A stretch of 7,482 nucleotides of DNA. It comes from Limisphaerales bacterium (GTDB taxonomy: Bacteria > Verrucomicrobiota > Verrucomicrobiia > Limisphaerales > UBA11358). The DNA lies in NCBI GenBank assembly GCA_027451565.1, contig DAIDJC010000168.1, positions 1 to 7,482 of the forward strand, in the 5' to 3' direction. The notes beneath the pieces are model-generated. The model saw only the letters and a program-made list of their open reading frames with translations. It had not been told where the DNA came from and ran no database searches. Numbering within the stretch: position 1 is the first letter of the stretch; each line of letters starts with the position of its first letter. Both the position numbers and the translations under genes were made by a program. Positions 1 through 6,630 of this stretch are shown here, piece after piece.

Positions 1-300
1 ATCGTGCGCTCCAAAACCAGCCGCCGCCGGCGGCAAAACCTGTGTGCGGACAAGGGCTATGCGGGGCGTCCCGCCGCGCAAGCCATGCAGCAGCGCGGTT
101 ACACACCGCATGTGCGACAACGCGGCGAAGAAGCCCGCGCCTGCCGGAAGGGGCAGTTTGCGCGCCGCTGGGTAGTTGAACGCACGCACTCGTGGTTCAA
201 CCGCTTCCGTAAGCTGTTGGTGCGCCACGAAAAGACAGCCGCCAACTTTCTGGCGCTGCTGCAATGCGCGGCGGCCCTGATTTGCTGGCGCATGTGCTGA
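1..300 (+). CDS. IS5-family transposase, C-terminal part (cut by window edge)
   Basis: This is the C-terminal catalytic part of a DDE transposase that would move an insertion sequence by cutting and rejoining its ends. The frame is open to the left edge, so the start lies outside the window; the GTG at 4 is only the first in-window start-like codon. Counting from that codon, the motif DKGYAG (Asp at about residue 16) matches the second catalytic Asp region of IS4/IS5 transposases. RRWVVERTHSWFNRFRK (Glu at about 59) matches the C1 region with the catalytic Glu and the R-x3-E-x6-K-like spacing. The tail ends in a hydrophobic helix (LALLQCAAALICWRM), as is usual in the IS427/IS1031-like branch of IS5. 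No stop or frameshift is seen in the visible part, so the element may still be functional. The family call is firm; the subgroup is inferred from memory of family sequences. Confidence 0.88.
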   Translation: MVRSKTSRRRRQNLCADKGYAGRPAAQAMQQRGYTPHVRQRGEEARACRKGQFARRWVVERTHSWFNRFRKLLVRHEKTAANFLALLQCAAALICWRMC

Positions 301-335
301 CTTTAGCATGAAACATTATTTACGGTTAATAACTA
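1..335 (+). mobile_element. Right end of an IS5-family insertion sequence
   Basis: The element carries the transposase that ends at 300. The outer end must lie between the transposase stop and the point where the symporter stub becomes recognisable, roughly 301-345. The AT-rich stretch 301-340 is the likely terminal noncoding segment. The exact end, terminal inverted repeat and target duplication cannot be fixed because the left end is outside the window; the end coordinate given is approximate. Confidence 0.6.
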
Positions 336-751
336 AGTAAGTGAGCAGCAGCTTCGCGCTGGGCAGTCCCAACGAAAGCACGTTGCAACAGCCGCTTTTG
401 AGCCGGAGTTCCAGAAAATCCGGCAGCGTCGCGACTTTCGAGCGCAGATGCAGCGTCGAGATGAAGAGCGACAGCAGAATCAGCGTCAAGCCCGCCACCC
501 ATTCGAATTTGCCGAAAACGAGGCCGAGCTTGTAAGCCGCTTCGGCAAGGCTGAACAAATGCAAGGGTCGAAATGTTCGCCCCAAACATCGCCAAACCGA
601 TGACCGGCCACGCCAGCGTGTTGCCGGCGGGGAAGTGGTCTCCGCCCTCGCCGCCTGTTTCGTCCCGGCGGTGCAAAAAGCCGGCCGCGACACCGAGACC
701 AACGACAGCCAGCAGGTGGATGACGATGATGCCCCAATCAAGTTGAGTCAT
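316..751 (-). pseudogene. Sodium:solute symporter (SSS family), frameshifted N-terminal stub cut by an IS
   Basis: This is the beginning of a sodium-coupled solute importer of the inner membrane (SSS/SLC5 family, usually about 450-600 residues and 11-14 helices). Only about 145 residues remain. From ATG 751 the protein begins MTQLDWGIIVIHLLAVVG (helix 1) and continues through FPAGNTLAWPVIGLAMFGANIST. The frame then breaks near 562-566. Deleting one base there restores LHLFSLAEAAYKLG, GKFEWVAGLTLILLSLF (a membrane helix), LRSKVATLPDFLELR, all in SSS order. Homology fades after LELR and the frame runs to a stop at 316, next to the IS. The ATG at 751 lies 4 bases past the fucosidase stop; an alternative in-frame ATG at 763 would overlap it. 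The pair looks co-transcribed and translationally coupled, with the transporter a likely importer of released sugar. The substrate is inferred from the neighbour only. The gene is dead through frameshift and loss of most helices. Confidence 0.85.
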
Positions 752-755
752 GGAT

Positions 756-2126
756 TCATGCATGCGGGATTGTTTTGGTCACAGGTGGCGGCGCGATGGC
801 CATTGCCGGAAGGGTCATCGCATCGCGGTCAAGTTCCAGGGCGATGACCGTGCAGAAGGCATTCCGCTCGGCGGCGGGAACGGATATTTCTATGGCATCA
901 TCGGTTTGTTTCACCTTCGCCGTGCCGCCCCCCAGCACGTTCGCGTGGAGAATTTTGGCGGCAATCGCTGGCAACTTCACCGGTCCTTCCGGCCATTTGA
1001 GAACATGGACATAAATCGTTTTTCCCTTGCGCGTGCTGGCGATTTGATTGGTTGGTTTCCACGGGCCGCCCCGCGTTCCATAAATGCCTTCGCCATTCAC
1101 GTCCATCCATGCGCCAACTTTTTTTAGAACCTCAACCTGGCGCGGTTCAATACGTCCGTCCGGCATCGGCCCCACATCGAGCAACAGGTTGCCATCTCCG
1201 CCTACAGTCTGCGACAGGATGCGGACAACTTCCACCGCAGATTTGATTTTATCGTTGGGTTTCCACGACCATTGCGTGCCAAGCGTCATGCACGATTCCC
1301 ACGGTTGCGTCTCGTCGTAAGCACCGACGTGCTGTTCCGGCGTGTAAAAGTCCTCGTTCGACCGCAGCTTCAGCTTTTCCTGATGCGCCCATTCGTCGCC
1401 CGTGTCCAACTGCAACCGGTTATCAATGATGATTTGCGGTTGGAGTCCGCGCACGAGCGGATAGGTTGTCTCGGGATCCCACATCGTCGGCCGACCATCC
1501 GAATCAAACCACAGCACATCAATTTTACCGTAATGGGTGAGCAATTCACGCAACTCCGCCTGCATATGCGCTACAAAATGATCGTTGTTCGCCGAGCGGC
1601 ATTCGGGGTCTCGCCAGTCCGGTGGCGAAAAATAAAAGCCAAAGTGCATGCCTTCCTTGCGGGCTTCCTGTGACAATTCAGCGCAAAAATCCCGCTTGAA
1701 TGGCGATGCGCCAATATTGTAGGGATCCACCTTGGACGGCCACATTAGAAATCCATCTCCATGCTTGGCGACGAAGATGATATATTTCATGCCAGCCGTC
1801 CTGGCAATGCCGACCCAATCTGCGGCATTGAAGTTGGTTGGATTGAACCGTTTATAGAGATTGTCATAGACACCAACAGGCGTCGGTCCATGGTTGGGAC
1901 AGTTCGTGTTGGAATTTGCACGCGACCAACTCAACTCTTTTCCGGTGAGGGTCACAGGGCCATAATGGATGAACATTCCGAACCGCGCTTCGCGCCACCA
2001 AACCATTCGCGTGGCCCGGCTCTCTGAGGAAGCAACTCCACGCGCGGGAATCGCGCAAATCAAGATTATGGCAGCAAAAAAAAGTCCGGCGAATTTAAAG
2101 TGAAGAAACAGTCTGATCGTCAGCAT
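756..2126 (-). CDS. Secreted alpha-L-fucosidase, GH29 family
   Basis: A glycoside hydrolase of 456 residues that should remove alpha-L-fucose from glycans by a retaining mechanism outside the cytoplasm. Residues 1 to about 31 form a signal peptide: a basic start, the hydrophobic stretch FAGLFFAAIILICAI, then small residues near ARGVAS. The catalytic barrel spans about 40-350. RFGMFIHYG (48-56) is the strand-1 motif, where HWG is more usual. KHGDGF (121-126) replaces the usual KHHDGF. KIDVLWFD (201-208) carries the predicted nucleophile Asp208. QIIIDNR (231-237) and PWESCMTLGTQWSW (275-288) are further family motifs. GGDGNLLLDVGPMPDGRI (309-326) and VNGEGIYGT (343-351) close the barrel. A small beta domain follows to about 433. 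The length is normal for GH29. ATG 2126 is chosen because it starts the signal peptide; no clear Shine-Dalgarno is visible. It is first in an operon with the symporter stub. The family is certain; the substrate linkage is not. Confidence 0.93.
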   Translation of the reverse strand: MLTIRLFLHFKFAGLFFAAIILICAIPARGVASSESRATRMVWWREARFGMFIHYGPVTLTGKELSWSRANSNTNCPNHGPTPVGVYDNLYKRFNPTNFNAADWVGIARTAGMKYIIFVAKHGDGFLMWPSKVDPYNIGASPFKRDFCAELSQEARKEGMHFGFYFSPPDWRDPECRSANNDHFVAHMQAELRELLTHYGKIDVLWFDSDGRPTMWDPETTYPLVRGLQPQIIIDNRLQLDTGDEWAHQEKLKLRSNEDFYTPEQHVGAYDETQPWESCMTLGTQWSWKPNDKIKSAVEVVRILSQTVGGDGNLLLDVGPMPDGRIEPRQVEVLKKVGAWMDVNGEGIYGTRGGPWKPTNQIASTRKGKTIYVHVLKWPEGPVKLPAIAAKILHANVLGGGTAKVKQTDDAIEISVPAAERNAFCTVIALELDRDAMTLPAMAIAPPPVTKTIPHA

Positions 2127-2337
2127 GATAGATTTTTCAAAAAGAGTTTAATGGCCACGGACTAGTAAACAACCTTTTACGGGAAAAGACGAAGAAGCGG
2201 CAAAAAACGGTTCAGTAGAGAGTGCATCTTCATAGCTTACTTTTTGCAGCCTCGGTGGCATATCACGAATTCTCGTGAGGTGTCCAACGCTGGTTGTCGG
2301 TTGTGGCTGAGGGGCGGGAAATGCGCCTCTTTTCCTT
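2127..2337. other. Fucosidase upstream region, no gene seen
   Basis: These 211 bases lie between the fucosidase start and the stop of the transposase relic, both on the minus strand, so they should hold the fucosidase promoter and leader. The only structured elements I see are the perfect inverted repeat at 2263-2278 and a weak GC hairpin around 2309-2329. On the minus strand TTGTTT, a 16-base gap and TAAACT lie about 25-50 bases ahead of the start codon. That is too poor a match to call a promoter. Confidence 0.5.
2263..2278. promoter_or_regulatory. Perfect 6-bp inverted repeat, possible operator upstream of the fucosidase
   Basis: TCACGA, a 4-base spacer ATTC, then TCGTGA form exact inverted arms (2263-2268 and 2273-2278). 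The site is about 137 bases upstream of the fucosidase start and outside any gene. The 16-bp size and symmetry fit a dimeric repressor or activator site. No regulator is identified, and a 6-bp repeat of this kind can arise by chance. Confidence 0.3.
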
Positions 2338-2673
2338 TTATTCGGAACGCCGCCGGAAGGTTTCGATTTCTTTCATGCTTTGATCCACCGCCAATTTTAG
2401 GGCGAAGGGGTTGACTCCCGCCTTTTTCTGCCGCAGCGTGGCCTTGGTGGCATCCAAAACATGCCTACTGGCCCAGACCCGCGCCAGCGGCGTCTGGGCA
2501 CGCCCATAAACACGCCGGGATGGGCCGCCGACCTCCCTGCGCCCCTTCCGTTTGAGAATCGCATGGAAGCAGGTGAGCAACTGTAAATAGGGGCCTTTGA
2601 GCAAAGCATTCATGGGTTCCACCAAGAATTTCCACCACTCCCAAAACCGTGCCGGCAACAAAACTTTTGGCAC
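2338..2673 (-). pseudogene. Relic of the C-terminus of an integrase-core (rve) transposase
   Basis: An open frame of 111 codons whose second half resembles the tail of integrase-core transposases common in this kind of genome. A basic segment with spaced Arg/Lys (KRKGRREVGG, then RRVYGRAQTPLARVWAS at about 53-69) is followed by VLDATKATLRQ and NPFALKLAVDQSMKEIE. In the intact families this region reads roughly 'R-R-Y-D-x-A-x-T-P-Y-x-R-V-L-A-S ... K-x-x-L ... NP ... L-x-x-x-I', just before the stop. No D-D-E catalytic core is present. The first 25 or so residues (ARFWEWWKFLVEP) are not recognised and may be out-of-context sequence. The ATG at 2673 is only the first available start and need not be used. 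With the IS5 end at the left, it brackets the fucosidase operon with mobile DNA. The relic call is fairly confident; the exact IS family is not. Confidence 0.65.
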
Positions 2674-2696
2674 AAATCAAATGAAGGTCCTATTAT
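2667..2696 (+). promoter_or_regulatory. Sigma70-like promoter for the kinase-regulator operon
   Basis: TTGGCA (2667-2672, five of six matches to TTGACA) and TATTAT (2691-2696, five of six to TATAAT) are separated by 18 bases. Transcription would start near 2703, leaving a leader of about 70 bases before the ATG at 2775. The -35 box overlaps the first codon of the transposase relic on the other strand. This is the best consensus promoter I saw in the window, judged by eye. Confidence 0.5.
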
Positions 2697-2774
2697 TTCG
2701 TCATTGCTGAAATTAGAAGCTTGCGGCGCCCATCGCTTCATGTGATTTATGAGCCCGTGACCACCCGGGATGTT

Positions 2775-5700
2775 ATGAAAGCGCTTTTACAGGCCTTGAT
2801 CGGGCTGAGCCTTCATGATGCGGCCAGCGCACAGGGGGATCAGGACACTTCCCCGATAAAAGTGTCCAGTGATTTTTTGCTTCAAAACTGGCAAACAGAC
2901 CAGGGGTTGCCTCGTGAAAGCATTCTTTCGCTGGCCCAGGATGGCCACGGCTATCTATGGATGGGGACACCGCAGGGAATGGCGAGATTTGATGGCGTAC
3001 GATTCGTGGCATTGGAAGGCGTGGCCTCACTGGACATGGCGCGAGGATCGGTGCAAAGAATATTTGCAGACAATGAGGGTCGGCTATGGATTGCCACCCG
3101 ACGCTCTGGATTGTTTTGTTATTCAGACGGAGAGATTTCAAGCATGGACAGCAGCAATTTACCCGCCAGCGTGGCGATTGATTCGGTGGCGCAGGACGGC
3201 GCTGGAAAAATCTGGGTAACCCGGGGCGATGGCATGGTGGGCTGGCTGCAAAAGGGCCAATTCATTCCCACGGCACAATTGAGCAAGGTTGCCCGTGGAC
3301 CGATGCTATTTGGTTTGACTGCGGACACAGATGGCCAACTGTGGTTTTCCAGTCAGGACACTTATGGCCGGTTGGTGGCTGGACAACCGATTCATTGTAC
3401 CACCCATAAAGGAGGAGTCATTTCACTGGCTCCAAGCCCAAAGGGGGGGGTATGGGTTTCCACGGGTTACGATTTGCGGCGCCTCAATCCCGATTCGGAA
3501 GAAGCGGAGCAAATTGTGGTAAAGCTGCCCAATGGTCCTTACGAGGTTAGCGCCATGCATGAAGACCACCAGGGCACGCTATGGCTGGGGCTGGAAAACC
3601 AAGGGCTTTTTTTGCTCAGGAACGGCTCCTTGGAAAAGGTGAAAGGAGTGAGCCACACCGTGAACGCCATCTGGGATGACATTGAGGGTAATTTATGGGT
3701 GGGCACAGACGGCGCGGGGCTTTACAAAGTCCGGCCCCGTGAATTTAAAATCATCAATCAAGCCGATGGTTTGCCCTCGGACGCAGTTGTCTCCGTATGC
3801 GAGGACTGGGTTGTGCCGCGCGGGCAAGGGGTGGCCAGAATTTTGAATAGCGGCGGGGTTGAAATGATTGGCCGTCTGGGGCATAACAGCGTGTCCGCCG
3901 TGATGGGAGATGGCCACGGTGGATTTTGGGCCGGAACAACAGGCGGGAGGCTTATCCACCAGTCCCAAAACGGCGACCTGCAAAGCACCAGGCTCTGGCA
4001 GGCGGTGGACGGCCCGCAAATCCGGACGCTGTATCGTGATGACAAGGGAAATTTATGGGCGGGGGGATTTCCCTCGGGCCTTTTCTTTTTTCCGGCCGAC
4101 GGGAAACTTGCACACCAGGATTTAAGTTGGCATGGTTTTTCCAACCAGTCGGTCACGGCGATTGCCGGGGATGCGACAGGTGGTATTTGGATTGGCAGCA
4201 GCGCTGGTTATTTATTTGAGTGCAAATCCAATACTTTTCAAAGATTCGATTCATCCGCCGGGTTTAATGGTTTTCCAATAACGGCCCTGCTGCCTGCCGC
4301 AGATGAATCTCTATGGGTGGGAACGCTTGGCGGCGGGATGGGGCGCTTTAAGAAAGGCAAGGTTCAGTTTCTGGGAGATCGGACTGGCGTGAATGACTCG
4401 GTCATCACCCAACTCATTCAGGATTCCTGTGGTTTCATGTGGGTAGGCACCTCAAGGGGTATTTGCCGCGTGTCCACCGCTGACCTTGAAGCGGTTTTGG
4501 GAGGTCGCATACAGGCCGCCAGCGCGGTCCAATTTGGACCTTCAGACGGCTTGTTGAATGTGGAGTGCGTGGCTGGCCATCAGCCGTCAGTGTGGTTGAC
4601 GCAGTCCGGGATGATTCGGTTTGCCACCAGCAAGGGGGTTGTTTCATTTGATCCCACCCTCATGCCAGTGAACACGCATCCACCCCCGTTGGTCCTTGAG
4701 GATGTGTTGGTGGATGACCATTCCGTTGCCATCGGTCCGGGATTGAAGCTGCCTTGGGGCTACAACAAAATTGAATTTCGATACACGGCCACGAGTTTTG
4801 TGGCACCAGGGAAGGTTCATTTCAAGCGATGGTTACGTGGGTTTGACCAGAGTTGGGTGGAAGATGGCGCCATGCGGCGCGCTGTTTATCCCCGCCTTAC
4901 CCCGGGTAAATACTTGTTTGAATTCACGGCCTGCAATAACAACGGTGTTTGGAATAATTCACCGTGCCAATTTGCCTTTGAAGTGGTTCCAGCCTTTTGG
5001 CAGACGGCGTGGTTTCGAGCGGGGGGAATGATTCTTTTTGCCGGATTGATTTCCGTCGCCGTCATGGGCGCCACCCGAATGCGGATGCGCCGCAAACTGG
5101 CGCGACTGGAAAAAGCAAATGTCCTGGAGCGGGAACGCACCCGGATATCTCGCGATTTGCATGACGACCTTGGGGCCAGGCTGACCCAGGTGGCGCTGCT
5201 ATCAGACCTGGCCGTGGAGTCAGCCGCGACACCTCCGGGATTGAAGCCTCAAATTCAGGAGGTGTCAACCCTCGTGCGATTGGCGGTTCAATCCCTTGAC
5301 GAAACGGTCTGGATGCTCAATCCGCAAAAGGACACGCTGGCGCACGTGATTGACTACGTGGCGCATTATGCGGAGCATTTTTTCCAGCCGACCCCAATAC
5401 ATTGCCGACTGGAGATTTGTCGCCAACCTCCCGCTTATGCCATGCCTGGAAAGTTGCGAAGGGATATTTTACTACTGGTCAAGGAGGCACTCAATAATGT
5501 GCTGAAGCATTCGCAAGCCCGGGAGGTTTGGCTCCGCATTGCTATGCGGGGGCCGATGCTGCGCATTACCGTGAAGGATGACGGAAGGGGGTTTAACCCT
5601 GCAACGCCAACCTTGCGCCACGGACTGGAAAATATGCGCCTCCGGGGTTGGGCGGCTGGAATCAGGGTCATGGTGAGGTCGCGGGACGGCCAGGGGACAC

Positions 5701-5795
5701 AGGTCACTTTCCAGATGCTAATGCCTCCATTCAAGTGGCCAGCCAAGAAGGTTTCAAACCCCAACCCTAAATCGGAGACCGGGCGGATCGCCTGA
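2775..5795 (+). CDS. Two-component-regulator propeller sensor histidine kinase (reg_prop, Y_Y_Y, HisKA_3, HATPase)
   Basis: A membrane sensor kinase of 1006 residues from ATG 2775. This start gives a clean signal peptide (MKALLQALIGLSL, then HDAASA ahead of a predicted cleavage before QGD). A TTG at 2721 in the same frame would add 18 residues ahead of it. About 14 propeller repeats of the type D-x-x-G-x-L-W-x-G-T-x-x-G-L cover residues about 40-630, enough for two seven-bladed propellers in the periplasm. A Y_Y_Y domain follows (about 670-738), then one membrane helix (WFRAGGMILFAGLISVAVM, about 746-764). The cytoplasmic kinase has ISRDLHDDLG with phospho-accepting His796, the N-box KEALNNVLKH (Asn907/908), the G1 box VKDDGRGF (about 933-940) and GLENMRLR. 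The DHD-type His box is HisKA_3, matching NarL-type partners. There is no receiver or AraC domain, so unlike the Bacteroides hybrid sensors it needs a separate regulator, supplied by the next gene. In relatives this sensor type often detects glycan fragments; the ligand here is unknown. Confidence 0.93.
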   Translation: MKALLQALIGLSLHDAASAQGDQDTSPIKVSSDFLLQNWQTDQGLPRESILSLAQDGHGYLWMGTPQGMARFDGVRFVALEGVASLDMARGSVQRIFADNEGRLWIATRRSGLFCYSDGEISSMDSSNLPASVAIDSVAQDGAGKIWVTRGDGMVGWLQKGQFIPTAQLSKVARGPMLFGLTADTDGQLWFSSQDTYGRLVAGQPIHCTTHKGGVISLAPSPKGGVWVSTGYDLRRLNPDSEEAEQIVVKLPNGPYEVSAMHEDHQGTLWLGLENQGLFLLRNGSLEKVKGVSHTVNAIWDDIEGNLWVGTDGAGLYKVRPREFKIINQADGLPSDAVVSVCEDWVVPRGQGVARILNSGGVEMIGRLGHNSVSAVMGDGHGGFWAGTTGGRLIHQSQNGDLQSTRLWQAVDGPQIRTLYRDDKGNLWAGGFPSGLFFFPADGKLAHQDLSWHGFSNQSVTAIAGDATGGIWIGSSAGYLFECKSNTFQRFDSSAGFNGFPITALLPAADESLWVGTLGGGMGRFKKGKVQFLGDRTGVNDSVITQLIQDSCGFMWVGTSRGICRVSTADLEAVLGGRIQAASAVQFGPSDGLLNVECVAGHQPSVWLTQSGMIRFATSKGVVSFDPTLMPVNTHPPPLVLEDVLVDDHSVAIGPGLKLPWGYNKIEFRYTATSFVAPGKVHFKRWLRGFDQSWVEDGAMRRAVYPRLTPGKYLFEFTACNNNGVWNNSPCQFAFEVVPAFWQTAWFRAGGMILFAGLISVAVMGATRMRMRRKLARLEKANVLERERTRISRDLHDDLGARLTQVALLSDLAVESAATPPGLKPQIQEVSTLVRLAVQSLDETVWMLNPQKDTLAHVIDYVAHYAEHFFQPTPIHCRLEICRQPPAYAMPGKLRRDILLLVKEALNNVLKHSQAREVWLRIAMRGPMLRITVKDDGRGFNPATPTLRHGLENMRLRGWAAGIRVMVRSRDGQGTQVTFQMLMPPFKWPAKKVSNPNPKSETGRIA

Positions 5796-5810
5796 AACAT
5801 TCATAAAGTC

Positions 5811-6464
5811 ATGCCCATCAGAGTTGCCATTGTTGAAGATGACGCGGGAATGAGGGAGACCCTCAGGAAAATTGTTCAAACCGCTCCCATGCTCAGCCTG
5901 GACGGCGCCTACGAAAGCGCCGAGAAGGGATTCGAGCCGATCATTGCCAACCGTCCCGATGTGGCATTGGTGGATATCAACCTGCCAGGCCGGAGCGGCA
6001 TCACCCTGGTGGCCCAGCTCAAGGAGCGATTGCCCAGCCTTCAGGTGATGATGATCACTGTTTACCAGGACGGCGACCAGATTTTCGACTCGCTGCAGGC
6101 CGGGGCTTCGGGATATTTATTAAAACGTTCCCAGCCGATGGAGATCATCCAGGCCATTGTGCAATTGCACGCTGGAGGAGCCCCAATGTCGGCCGAGGTG
6201 GCCAGAAAAGTGGTGGATTTTTTCAAGCGCCAGACAAAAACCGCTTCGGAGCTTAAACAGCTTTCGGCCCGGGAAACGGAAATCCTCCGGGAACTTTCCA
6301 AGGGTTATCGCTACAAGGAAATCGCCGACCACCTGAAGATTGGCATTGAAACGGTGCGCTCGCATGTTCACCACATCTACGAAAAACTGCATGTGGAATC
6401 CCGCGTGGAGGCGGTCATGAAATATATTCGAGACCAGTCTCCGGGCAAGGGCGGCGAACCTTGA
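5811..6464 (+). CDS. NarL/LuxR-type response regulator
   Basis: A cytoplasmic DNA-binding regulator of 217 residues, the usual length for the NarL family, switched on by phosphorylation. The receiver domain spans about 3-120. The acidic pair is Asp10/Asp11, the phospho-acceptor is Asp55 in VALVDINLPGRSG, the switch Thr is Thr83 (MMITVYQD) and the conserved Lys is Lys105 (GYLLKRS). A linker leads to a LuxR-type helix-turn-helix at about 150-210. There, LSARETEILRELSKGYRYKE and IADHLKIGIETVRSHVHHIY form the scaffold and recognition helices. All receiver key residues are intact. It starts 15 bases after the kinase stop with no strong Shine-Dalgarno (AAAG near the start), so the two are very likely one operon and a cognate pair. 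Its targets are unknown. The neighbouring fucosidase operon and pseudopilin gene are the nearest candidates, by position only. Confidence 0.93.
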   Translation: MPIRVAIVEDDAGMRETLRKIVQTAPMLSLDGAYESAEKGFEPIIANRPDVALVDINLPGRSGITLVAQLKERLPSLQVMMITVYQDGDQIFDSLQAGASGYLLKRSQPMEIIQAIVQLHAGGAPMSAEVARKVVDFFKRQTKTASELKQLSARETEILRELSKGYRYKEIADHLKIGIETVRSHVHHIYEKLHVESRVEAVMKYIRDQSPGKGGEP

Positions 6465-6630
6465 TCCTTGGCTGAAACCGGCCGGGCGTCCCTTCCAATC
6501 CAGCCCCATGGCCGCACTGGGCAAGACTTTGCCATCCATGCCAGCCGGCCGGGGATCACACTAAAATGGGATACCGCATTTTTATGCGGCGGGTTACAAA
6601 TACACGCGTCATCCAAATGATCCATCAGCC
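6465..6630. other. Leader of the pseudopilin gene, no gene seen
   Basis: This 166-base gap separates the regulator from the pseudopilin gene. It holds GC-rich CCGGCCGG palindromic segments at about 6477-6484 and 6545-6552, a TAAAAT at 6562-6567 that could be a -10 box but lacks a matching -35, and the hairpin at 6574-6589. I see no classical terminator with a U-run, so read-through from the regulator gene is possible. Confidence 0.45.
6574..6589 (+). promoter_or_regulatory. Short perfect hairpin in the pseudopilin leader
   Basis: CCGCAT, loop TTTT, ATGCGG form a perfect 6-bp stem with a tetraloop, 41 bases before the ATG at 6631. It is followed by CGGGTTAC instead of a U-run, so it is not a standard terminator. 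It may shape the 5' end of the transcript or be a protein-binding palindrome. The function is not established. Confidence 0.35.

Noticed and set aside
1272..1673. Plus-strand open frame of 133 codons opposite the fucosidase
   Set aside because: It is antisense to a clearly conserved GH29 gene, has no recognisable motif, and is explained as a shadow of codon bias.
2309..2340. GC hairpin GAGG...CCTC followed by a T-rich stretch, like a plus-strand terminator
   Set aside because: The stem is only 4+2 bp with a bulge, the T-run is interrupted, and no plus-strand gene lies upstream that would need termination.
2721..2774. TTG start adding 18 residues to the kinase
   Set aside because: The extension (MRRPSLHVIYEPVTTRDV) is polar and would bury the signal peptide that starts at ATG 2775; no Shine-Dalgarno supports the TTG.
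3693..4156. Minus-strand open frames of 108-132 codons opposite the kinase
   Set aside because: They lie wholly antisense to canonical propeller repeats and have low-complexity Pro/Arg-rich translations.
6120..6539. Minus-strand open frame of 139 codons opposite the response regulator
   Set aside because: It overlaps a receiver/HTH gene with all key residues intact; no family resemblance in the antisense product.
6463..6557. GATCC...GGATC with GGCTG...CAGCC as a long hairpin after the regulator gene
   Set aside because: The arms are short and unequal, separated by about 80 bases, with no U-run; likely chance in GC-rich sequence.
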